From IMG/VR virus record IMGVR_UViG_3300006735_000018, positions 1 through 64,000 of that record: 64,000 bases of DNA. The stretch is one strand, 5' to 3'. The notes beneath the pieces are model-generated. The model made no database searches and had not been told where the DNA came from. It saw only the letters and a program-made list of their open reading frames with translations. The translations under genes and the position numbers were made by a program. The DNA comes from a virus. Numbering within the stretch: the first letter of the stretch is position 1; each line of letters begins with the position of its first letter. Positions 58,218 through 64,000 of this stretch are shown here, piece by piece.

Positions 58218-60398
58218 TTATGATGGTGTAGTAACATTTAAACCAGCTAGACTAGTACCTATAGCCTGTATTACTGTTGGGTCTAGTGCTGACATTATTT
58301 GTTTTGGTGTTAGTCTTATTGTATTACCATCATACATAATTTCTAAAGGGTTGAATACGACGTTAACCGTGTTACCCCCACCACCAGTAGTACTGTTGTT
58401 TATATAATTAGATATAACGTTTTGTCCTTCTGGTGTGTTTTCTAAATAACTATTTATCATATTAGGGTCATACCCTGGATAAGCTCCACCTGTGGCCGCC
58501 CCACCAGTAGAACTACCTCTTTCTGTATTTCTCATAGATTCATCAAGAGCTGGTGATACTGGACTACCAGACATACCTGGAACTCTATCTAAGAAATTTG
58601 GGATAAATTCACCAAAATCACCCATTATGTCCACTAAATTATTACCAGTCGCTCCAGTTCCTGCGGTAACCCCACCTAAACCTTCACCAAGTAAAAAATT
58701 ACCTAATCCAGATTGAGCTAGTTCACCAGCAAAATCTTTAGCTGTAGTACCTAATAATCCAGATGCTGCAGCTTGTGTCATTAAATTTTGTATTATAGCT
58801 GTATTTGCTGCCATACCCTCTTGTACCGAAAGTTGGGCCTTGTTAACATCTTCTAGGTTCATTGTATCCTTTTGGGATTGTTTTTGTATTTTTGCTAGTA
58901 GTTCTCCACCATCTTTCGCAAAAACCTCACCTAATTCATCAAAAGATAATTCTTTATCACCAAGAGTTAACGAAAACGTACCGTCAGGATTAATGTCAGC
59001 CATAGAAGCTATTAATTCTTTATCCTCTTGACTAAGTTCTGGTATACCACCTAATTTACCAATTGCTTGTGTTCTTTTAGCGGCTTTAATTGCTGTTTCT
59101 GCAAGATTATTATAATCTTGACCTGTAGCTTCAGCTATAGATTTTAACCTCATTCTTTCCCCTGGTGATATACCAAACTCACCCGTTTCTTTATTAAAGG
59201 TTACCGCACTTTCTGCTGTTTTTACAATAGCATCCTGTAGACCCTCGACATCATTTTGAGCCATATACATTAACTGGAATGGGTCTAATAGTTCACTAGC
59301 GGCACCACCAATCATTTGTAATTTTGAAGCCATTTCAATCGCACCTTCAGGTGTAAAAGCTTTGTCTGCCATCTGTAACGCGTTTTCGAAATTATAACCC
59401 AATACTTGAGCTTTAGCTACCATTTCAGATAAACCGTTTACACCGTTTTGAAAACCGTAAGTGTTTATCTTATCTATGTTAGCTTCTACTTGTGGTAAGA
59501 ATTTTGAAACTACAGCACCAAATCTACCAGCTGTAGCTATAGCGTCTTTAGTAATTTCTACAGCTTCTTTGGAACCGATACCAATTCTATCAAACTGTGC
59601 TATAGTATTTGACATATCAATGTCGTATATTTCTTCTAGTTTTGCTGCACCGACTATAGCTTCTTTTGGTAATATAAAAGCCCTACCGGTATCTTCGGCT
59701 GTTTCTTTTAACATCTTCATAGCGTCGTTAGCGGTTAAAGCCCAACCCATAAAGTCCGCTGAAGCATCGGTTACAGTTTTTATAATATCATCCATGAAGA
59801 CTTCATCCATCCCCATAGTGTTTATTATATCTTTACGCATTTGGTCGGTTAAAGATATAATATCCAAGTATGTACCTAAAGCTTCAGTACTTTTAAACTC
59901 ACCCTGGGCCCCTTGAGCAATTAAGTCAGTCATGTTTTGCATCATCTGCATAGACTCACCTAAAGTTAAATCAGCTTGACTTCTGGCTTGTGATAGTTCT
60001 TTTAACATTTTACCCAGTTCGGTAGATGTTGTAGAAAAATCATTGTAGTCTGACCTTCCAGGGTCATCAGTATCAATACCCTTTCTTCTTAAGTAATCTG
60101 CTACCGCTCTATCAAAACTAGACTGAGTTACTGTAACGTCACCACCACTTTCATCTTTTAAGATTACTTGGTATGATGGTAATGGATTTTTTATTCCTAA
60201 TTTTTTTGCTAATTCTAATGAAACTATATTACCTTTAGGTCCTAATTTTTTAATGGATTTTACCCTAGCAGTATAATTTGGTTCATCTACTGTGTTAAAA
60301 ATACCTAAGGGTACACCTAATTCTGGATGTGAGGCTAAATAGGGTTTACCGTGTGATAGAAACCCCTCAATATGAAGTTGTTTACTTGTATTAAACAT
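58218..60398 (-). CDS. Tail tape measure protein
   Basis: This 726-residue protein is helix-rich with typical tape-measure composition: alanine-rich helical repeats (AIVKTAESAVTFNKETG, DYNNLAETAIKAAKRTQAIG), glycine-rich loops near the C-terminus (GGVTAGTGATGNN, TGGAATGG), and a short beta C-terminus (VNVVFNPLEIMYDGNTIRL). Tape measure proteins set tail length and help pass DNA into the cell. At about 0.15 nm per residue, 726 residues would span roughly 110 nm (rule of thumb). It follows the gp26/gp51-like pair, as expected for a chaperone-tape-measure order. The first 80 residues (MFNTSKQLHIEGFLSHGKPY...) are atypical and may be a separate domain. Confidence 0.75.
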   Translation of the reverse strand: MFNTSKQLHIEGFLSHGKPYLASHPELGVPLGIFNTVDEPNYTARVKSIKKLGPKGNIVSLELAKKLGIKNPLPSYQVILKDESGGDVTVTQSSFDRAVADYLRRKGIDTDDPGRSDYNDFSTTSTELGKMLKELSQARSQADLTLGESMQMMQNMTDLIAQGAQGEFKSTEALGTYLDIISLTDQMRKDIINTMGMDEVFMDDIIKTVTDASADFMGWALTANDAMKMLKETAEDTGRAFILPKEAIVGAAKLEEIYDIDMSNTIAQFDRIGIGSKEAVEITKDAIATAGRFGAVVSKFLPQVEANIDKINTYGFQNGVNGLSEMVAKAQVLGYNFENALQMADKAFTPEGAIEMASKLQMIGGAASELLDPFQLMYMAQNDVEGLQDAIVKTAESAVTFNKETGEFGISPGERMRLKSIAEATGQDYNNLAETAIKAAKRTQAIGKLGGIPELSQEDKELIASMADINPDGTFSLTLGDKELSFDELGEVFAKDGGELLAKIQKQSQKDTMNLEDVNKAQLSVQEGMAANTAIIQNLMTQAAASGLLGTTAKDFAGELAQSGLGNFLLGEGLGGVTAGTGATGNNLVDIMGDFGEFIPNFLDRVPGMSGSPVSPALDESMRNTERGSSTGGAATGGAYPGYDPNMINSYLENTPEGQNVISNYINNSTTGGGGNTVNVVFNPLEIMYDGNTIRLTPKQIMSALDPTVIQAIGTSLAGLNVTTPS

Positions 60399-60412
60399 AT
60401 AGTCCTTTAAAC

Positions 60413-60420
60413 TATAAATA
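60413..60420 (-). promoter_or_regulatory. TATTTATA box upstream of the tape measure gene
   Basis: The leftward strand reads AAATATTTATAGTTTAAAGG, 14 nt before the ATG at 60398. It begins just after the stop of the gp51-like ORF. Confidence 0.3.
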
Positions 60421-60421
60421 T

Positions 60422-60583
60422 TTACCTTCTGCTTTTATTACGAGCTTGTTCGATTTCTTTATTTCTTTTCTCTATTTCTTCTACAAATTTATCTAAATAA
60501 AATCTCCTTTCAAATATTGGCATATTTAAAATATCTTCTCTAGTAAAATTAAAGTTTTTTGTTAAGTAGTAAATCTCTCCCAA
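60422..60583 (-). CDS. gp51-like baseplate/tail assembly ORF, possibly reached by +1 frameshift
   Basis: This 53-codon ORF (from TTG at 60583) reads GEIYYLTKNFNFTREDILNM, then PIFERRFYLDKFVEEIEKRN and a basic tail. The DILNMPxxERRFYxD pattern is that of small phage tail-assembly proteins of the gp51 type. There is no ATG before the conserved region. The reading frame is open back to 60622, overlapping the end of the gp26-like gene by 29 bases in the +1 frame. It may start at TTG, or be made as a C-terminal extension of the gp26-like protein by +1 slippage. It directly precedes the tape measure gene. Coding is well supported by the motif; the start mechanism is open. Confidence 0.6.
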   Translation of the reverse strand: MGEIYYLTKNFNFTREDILNMPIFERRFYLDKFVEEIEKRNKEIEQARNKSRR

Positions 60584-60593
60584 CAGGGCATAC

Positions 60594-61352
60594 CTATAGC
60601 CCGAAGAAAGGACGAAAAAAGTTCAAACCGAAATTAATATTGTATGTTATTTTTTCACCAGAAGGTGCGATAGCTACTTTACTAACATCTAAACCTGGTT
60701 CTACAGAAGTTAAAAACTTTTTAATTTCTTGAGCGTCTCTTAAAGGTAAAGTATGGATTGTGCTAGATATAGTCATTGGGTCTTTTTCACCACTAATTTC
60801 TACAATACTTTTTTCCAAACGTTTAGTAGCCATAGGTTTTACTTTCATACCTTCATAACTTTTTTCTAACTCTGATAATTCTAATTTATCTTGTGGTGTC
60901 AATAATCTTAATTTACAAACCTTACCTGAAACTGGTAGTTTATATTCAAATAAACCGTCTTTGTCTGGTTCTACAGTAACTTCTTTAGTTTTTAAAACAG
61001 ATAAGTCTTCAACGTGTTCAAACTCTTTACCTGTTTTTGGGTCTGTTAATTTAAATCTATATTCTGGACCAAAACCTGTATTTCTTAGAAAAACAAAAAT
61101 AGCTTGTTTATCACATTCAGCTAAATTCATTACATCAACATCTTTATCTAAAACTTTTGCCTTTAATAGCGTATCCATTAACTCACCTGATTGGGATAGA
61201 CTAGGTGATGTTAAAATATTTTCATCAGCTGCTGTTAAATAAGCTACCTTTAAAGTTTTTTTATTATTAGCGTAAAAAATACCTTTAGATGGTAATTCTA
61301 CAATATCGTAAGATATGTTAGGTGAAATTTCTGGTGTTTGCATGTTTTCCAT
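60594..61352 (-). CDS. T4 gp26-like baseplate/tail assembly chaperone
   Basis: From the ATG at 61352 the protein has 252 residues; a TTG at 61373 and a second ATG at 61343 are alternatives. It carries the T4 gp26/T4_baseplate signature: YDIVELPSKGIFYANNKKTL, KVAYLTAADENILTSPSLSQ, then AECDKQAIFVFLRNTGFGPE. The central half (about 105-155) is a beta insertion (LTDPKTGKEFEHVEDLSVLK). It precedes the gp51-like ORF and tape measure, so it probably acts as a tail chaperone comparable to the G/GT pair of siphophages. The last codons contain AAC TTT TTT CGT, a candidate +1 slip site. Confidence 0.75.
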   Translation of the reverse strand: MENMQTPEISPNISYDIVELPSKGIFYANNKKTLKVAYLTAADENILTSPSLSQSGELMDTLLKAKVLDKDVDVMNLAECDKQAIFVFLRNTGFGPEYRFKLTDPKTGKEFEHVEDLSVLKTKEVTVEPDKDGLFEYKLPVSGKVCKLRLLTPQDKLELSELEKSYEGMKVKPMATKRLEKSIVEISGEKDPMTISSTIHTLPLRDAQEIKKFLTSVEPGLDVSKVAIAPSGEKITYNINFGLNFFRPFFGL

Positions 61353-61436
61353 TCTATATAGTTTTATTAACAATAATATAAAAATTATTTATTAAGTGAA
61401 TAAAAATTCACAAATATCTACTATAAGTAGTATAAA

Positions 61437-61462
61437 ACAAAAAACCCACATAATTGTGGGTT
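61437..61462 (-). terminator. Rho-independent terminator after the tail tube gene
   Basis: On the leftward strand AACCCACA-ATTA-TGTGGGTT forms an 8-bp stem followed by TTTTTG and more T. It lies 26 bases past the stop of the tube gene and would separate high-level tube mRNA from the chaperone/tape measure transcript. Confidence 0.85.
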
Positions 61463-61487
61463 CTTTAAATATATTTTTAAAATTAAA

Positions 61488-61976
61488 TTAGTAAACTAAT
61501 ATACATCTATCTGGTCTTAATGTTGCTGCTATGTTAGCCATACCTTCATCACTATAAGATAAATCGTTAAAATTAACATCGGTTAAGAAACAACCTTGTA
61601 ATACCCATTTTTCTACAACAACACCTGTTGGGTCTAACATCTCTAAATCTAGATTCTTTTTATATCCTGCAGCATAACCCATTCTACCAGTTACCGACTC
61701 AGCGTGTAATCTAACCCACTCCATAAGTGCTTGTGAAGCAGAAGGACCAATAGGGTCTCTAAACGTAACATTTATTGTGTTCCAAGTAAATCTACCAGCT
61801 ACGTAAGTTGATGTGTTTAGAAAAGGTATCTCTACGGAACCTATAGTAACTTGTGGTCTTGATGTACTTTCTACGTACCATTCGTTAATACCCAGTGAAG
61901 AATCAAATCTCATTATAAACCTATTCTTTTTCTTTGGTTCATAAGGTACGGGCATTTTCATTAATAAATCGGCCAT
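61488..61976 (-). CDS. Tail tube protein, gp19 family
   Basis: At 162 residues this matches T4 gp19 (163 residues). Features include PYEPKKKNRFIMRFDSSLGI, STSRPQVTIGSVEIPFLNTS, TFRDPIGPSASQALMEWVRL and YKKNLDLEMLDPTGVVVEKW, then LQGCFLTDVNFNDLSYSDEG, the classic order of the T4-like tube fold. It polymerises as hexameric rings inside the sheath. It has a 100-base A/T-rich gap upstream and a strong terminator downstream, so it may be transcribed as a monocistronic abundant mRNA. High confidence. Confidence 0.92.
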   Translation of the reverse strand: MADLLMKMPVPYEPKKKNRFIMRFDSSLGINEWYVESTSRPQVTIGSVEIPFLNTSTYVAGRFTWNTINVTFRDPIGPSASQALMEWVRLHAESVTGRMGYAAGYKKNLDLEMLDPTGVVVEKWVLQGCFLTDVNFNDLSYSDEGMANIAATLRPDRCILVY

Positions 61977-62076
61977 ATTGTTTTAATTTTTAATTTTTGT
62001 TATTTGTTAATAAATATAATGTACTTTAATTATTTACTCTATATATCTATAAATATATCGTTGCAGCAAAATAATA

Positions 62077-62937
62077 TTAATCATCTATTTTAGATACTAT
62101 AATTTTGTTTTTTTCTCCTTTTGAGGTATCATATATAAAAAAGTTTACTCCAGGATATTCTATTTGTAATTCTTTATCAATAAAATCAATAATAGCTTCT
62201 ATATTTCTTCTATCGTCATCACTAAAACCAATACTTAATCTATCATATTCACCATTAGTTAGTTTTTTAACACCTTCTACTACTTTTTTAACATAATCTC
62301 TTAAAGCTATTTTTTTACCTTCTTCTGGTCTGTCAGCGTCAGAATCTAAACCAAATTTATCTTTAAATTCTGTGGATGTTACGGGAGAATAATCATTTTG
62401 TGATAAATAAAAATCTATTTTTTCTTCCATATTCATGTCTTGTGTTGATGGGTATGTTTTTTCTATGTTTTCTAACATAAATTTTACTTCTTTTGGTTCA
62501 AATGTCATTCCAATTAATAACCTAACCCCCTCTTTAATTGCATGTGGTGGTGTACCTCTAGCTGTTATTATTGAAAATGGATTAGCGTAAATTAACGACT
62601 CTTTAAATTTTTCAAAACTAGGGGCAAACTTTTTATCCTCTATTGCCTTTTTAACATCTGTTATAAATGTTTGTGGCTCTGCAAAATCCATAAAAGAATA
62701 ATCCGTCAATCTATAGTCTGAATCATCACGAACTATAGCAAAATCTTCAGTACTAACATTTACCGGTACCCAGTCAAAACCATCTTTTTTTTCCATCTTA
62801 ATTTCTGTAGGCATATAAAGGATATTATCGTCCCAATCAAAAGAGTATCCTCTTATTTTATCGGTTGTTATTACCTCACCAATCTCACTTACAAGTTTTG
62901 TAAATTGTTTTTCTGTTATTATTAGGTTTTTAGACAT
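62077..62937 (-). CDS. HAD-superfamily hydrolase/phosphatase
   Basis: The 286-residue protein shows the HAD order: motif I YSFDWDDNIL (D34, D36), motif II FSIITARGTP (T125), a lysine in KKIALRDYVKKVVEG, and motif IV IGFSDDDRRN (D240-D242). HAD phosphatases in phages include 3'-phosphatases, nucleotidases and sugar-phosphate enzymes. The N-terminal leader NLIITEKQFTKLVSEIG is one of the repeated short motifs of this phage. It sits between the sheath and tube genes, an odd place for an enzyme. Substrate cannot be predicted; the fold call is firm. Confidence 0.75.
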   Translation of the reverse strand: MSKNLIITEKQFTKLVSEIGEVITTDKIRGYSFDWDDNILYMPTEIKMEKKDGFDWVPVNVSTEDFAIVRDDSDYRLTDYSFMDFAEPQTFITDVKKAIEDKKFAPSFEKFKESLIYANPFSIITARGTPPHAIKEGVRLLIGMTFEPKEVKFMLENIEKTYPSTQDMNMEEKIDFYLSQNDYSPVTSTEFKDKFGLDSDADRPEEGKKIALRDYVKKVVEGVKKLTNGEYDRLSIGFSDDDRRNIEAIIDFIDKELQIEYPGVNFFIYDTSKGEKNKIIVSKIDD

Positions 62938-62941
62938 ATAC

Positions 62942-62949
62942 TATAAATA
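62942..62949 (-). promoter_or_regulatory. TATTTATA box upstream of the HAD gene
   Basis: The leftward strand reads AAAATATTTATAGTATATG; the box is only 4 nt from the ATG at 62937. It is in the same family of boxes but at a spacing unlike the others, so a promoter role here is doubtful. Confidence 0.25.
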
Positions 62950-62961
62950 TTTTAAATAGAT

Positions 62962-62990
62962 AAAAAAAAACGTGATGAAAAAACATCACG
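62962..62990 (-). terminator. Rho-independent terminator after the proline/cysteine-rich gene
   Basis: On the leftward strand CGTGATG-TTTTTT-CATCACG forms a 7-bp stem followed by nine T. It lies 30 bases beyond the stop at 63020 and would end the sheath transcript before the HAD gene. Confidence 0.85.
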
Positions 62991-63019
62991 TTAATTTATT
63001 GGTATTTTATAACAATCCT

Positions 63020-63778
63020 TTAACCTTTAATTGGATTATATGCCGTCCCCGCTTTATTGACTCTATTAAACCATTTTTTCATGCCTCTAATCTCTGATTC
63101 TGAAATAGGGTTTGTAGTTTTCAATTTTCTACCTTCGTAAGTTACATTGCCTTGTGTTGGTGGCGTTGGTTTTCCCTTACAAGGTACTTCTGGACAAGAT
63201 TTAGGACATTTTTTTCCAGGTACAAGACTGTATGGTTTTTGGCCTCTACATTTACAACACTTTTTCTTAGCAGATGATGTTGTTGGGTCTTCTGGGTCAA
63301 ATCCATGTCCGTCAGTACTGCTTCCACGTCCACTTTTTGTAGCTTGTTCCCCCATTTCTATTGCATTTGTTACAAGTTCATCAGGGTTTAAAGACGAACA
63401 CCCTTGTGGTGTCATTATTTGCCCAGGAGGACACGGAGCTTTTTGGCCAGTCAATGGTTTTGGTCTTGCTGGTGGAGTTTCACCAAATCCTTTAGGTTTT
63501 TCACCCATCTTACCCCTAGGTGTTGGGTCAGTTGGTGTTGGTTTAAGTGATGAAGGTTTTTTTCCCATTCTACCACCGATACCACTAGGGGTTGGGTTAG
63601 TAGGTGTTGGTTTATATATACTAGGTTTTTCGTCTCTTTTTTCGTTTATAAGTTTAATTAACCTTTGTAATTGTTCTTCACTAACTACCACTTTTTGTTT
63701 TTTACCTTTAGTGTAAGTTTTTTTATTAGTTTTTGGTAAACCTACCTCCTCTGAAAGTAATCTTTTTTTAAATTTCAT
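63020..63778 (-). CDS. Proline-rich, cysteine-containing protein adjacent to tail sheath
   Basis: This 252-residue protein is not recognised. The N-terminus is basic, with VVVSEEQLQRLIKLINEKRD, another copy of the short (S/T)E-x-Q-x3-L motif. Residues 50-110 are a low-complexity repeat of (Y/L)KPTPT(N/D)PTP units separated by GKMGEKP-like linkers. The second half has cysteine pairs (KKKCCKCRGQK, KKCPKSCPEVPCK) and a basic C-terminus. It lies 9 bases after the sheath stop and is followed by a terminator. A virion-associated or capsid-targeted protein is possible; no enzymatic motif is seen. Confidence 0.5.
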   Translation of the reverse strand: MKFKKRLLSEEVGLPKTNKKTYTKGKKQKVVVSEEQLQRLIKLINEKRDEKPSIYKPTPTNPTPSGIGGRMGKKPSSLKPTPTDPTPRGKMGEKPKGFGETPPARPKPLTGQKAPCPPGQIMTPQGCSSLNPDELVTNAIEMGEQATKSGRGSSTDGHGFDPEDPTTSSAKKKCCKCRGQKPYSLVPGKKCPKSCPEVPCKGKPTPPTQGNVTYEGRKLKTTNPISESEIRGMKKWFNRVNKAGTAYNPIKG

Positions 63779-63787
63779 AATTGTCTA

Positions 63788-64000
63788 TTATATGTCTTCA
63801 AATGAAGCTCCTGTTGGAGTTATTAGGAATTCAATAAATATGAATTCTAGTGCTCTTGTTGGTTTGATGTAAATCTTACCGTTCATTTCATTTCTATCGA
63901 TTTCTTCTGGGTCATCTGATAATACAACTCTAAAGTCTGTTAAACCTCTATCTCTTCTTATAGAGTCTAAAATTGGGTTAACTAAGTCTAGGAATTGTTG
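63788..64000 (-). CDS. Tail sheath protein C-terminus (gp18), partial
   Basis: Only the last 70 codons are in the window; the gene continues past the right edge. The encoded end is typical of contractile sheath proteins: a helix FLDLVNPILDSIRRDRGLTD, a strand FRVVLSDDPEE, then DRNEMNGKIYIKPTRALEFI and a closing FLITPTGASFEDI. In the T4 family this C-terminal region contributes strands to the sheath mesh. It is followed after 9 bases by the proline-rich gene. High confidence on fold; nothing can be said of the N-terminus. Confidence 0.85.
   Translation of the reverse strand, partial: QQFLDLVNPILDSIRRDRGLTDFRVVLSDDPEEIDRNEMNGKIYIKPTRALEFIFIEFLITPTGASFEDI

Noticed and set aside
61977-62076. Promoter of the Bacteroidetes type before the tail tube gene
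   Set aside because: The 100-base gap holds a TTG and a TATATTTA, but their spacing (9 bases) is wrong, and a second TATATTTATT lies too far from the ATG to match the other boxes.
63147-63716. Plus-strand ORF of 189 codons rich in Gly, Pro and Phe
   Set aside because: It is the antisense of the proline-rich low-complexity gene; its composition follows from the repeats on the coding strand.
1-64000. tRNA genes and CRISPR arrays
   Set aside because: Intergenic gaps are too short for most tRNAs, no cloverleaf was noticed in the longer gaps, and no regularly spaced direct repeats were found.

Overview
The window is part of the genome of a large, AT-rich, contractile-tailed bacteriophage (myovirus-type Caudoviricetes). 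The evidence is a nearly complete T4-like tail set: sheath C-terminus (gp18), tail tube (gp19), gp26/gp51-like chaperones, tape measure, a large hub or tail-tube-cap protein, gp53-like LysM wedge, gp25 and gp6. It also carries a T4-like replication and recombination set: gp32-like SSB, UvsX/RecA, 5'-3' exonuclease, DnaB-type helicase, DnaG-type primase and a RuvC-like resolvase. No rRNA, tRNA, CRISPR, integrase or transposase was seen.

A Bacteroidota host is inferred from three signals. The SSB gene has a TTG-N20-TACCTTTA promoter, close to the Bacteroidetes sigma consensus. Leaders are A/T-rich and show no clear Shine-Dalgarno sequence. Several tail proteins carry repeat types typical of Bacteroidota surface proteins: a SprB-like repeat, a PKD-like domain, and GCTDPxAxNYNP...DDGSC cysteine repeats.

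Layout: two genes at the left end (124-2849) read rightward and everything else reads leftward. Following transcription from the right edge: sheath, two accessory genes (a proline/cysteine-rich protein and a HAD phosphatase), tail tube, gp26-like chaperone with a +1-frame gp51-like ORF, tape measure, a 1001-aa cap-like protein, gp53-like, and a 2106-aa hub/lysin with a C-terminal M23 peptidase (64000-46405). A replication and nucleotide block follows (46263-38564): SSB, UvsX, FKBP/SlyD isomerase, exonuclease, helicase, class II ribonucleotide reductase and three tiny ORFs. Tail assembly then resumes with gp25, gp6 and about 32 kb of very large baseplate, fibre and adhesin genes (38539-4396). 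The leftward strand ends with the resolvase and primase, which converge on a RecB-like nuclease from the plus strand.

Almost all genes abut or overlap by a few bases, which suggests long polycistronic transcripts. Three Rho-independent terminators (62962-62990, 61437-61462, 46353-46378) punctuate the leftward strand. An AATATTTATA-like box recurs about 14-16 nt before several genes that follow a real intergenic gap, and may be a phage-specific promoter. No gene-free stretch exceeds 300 bases; the longest are 1-123, 46264-46404, 61374-61487 and 61977-62076. The least explained part is the 4-36 kb adhesion region: modular, cysteine-rich virion proteins, three paralogues sharing one N-terminal attachment domain, and one baseplate protein with a membrane-type hydrophobic segment.
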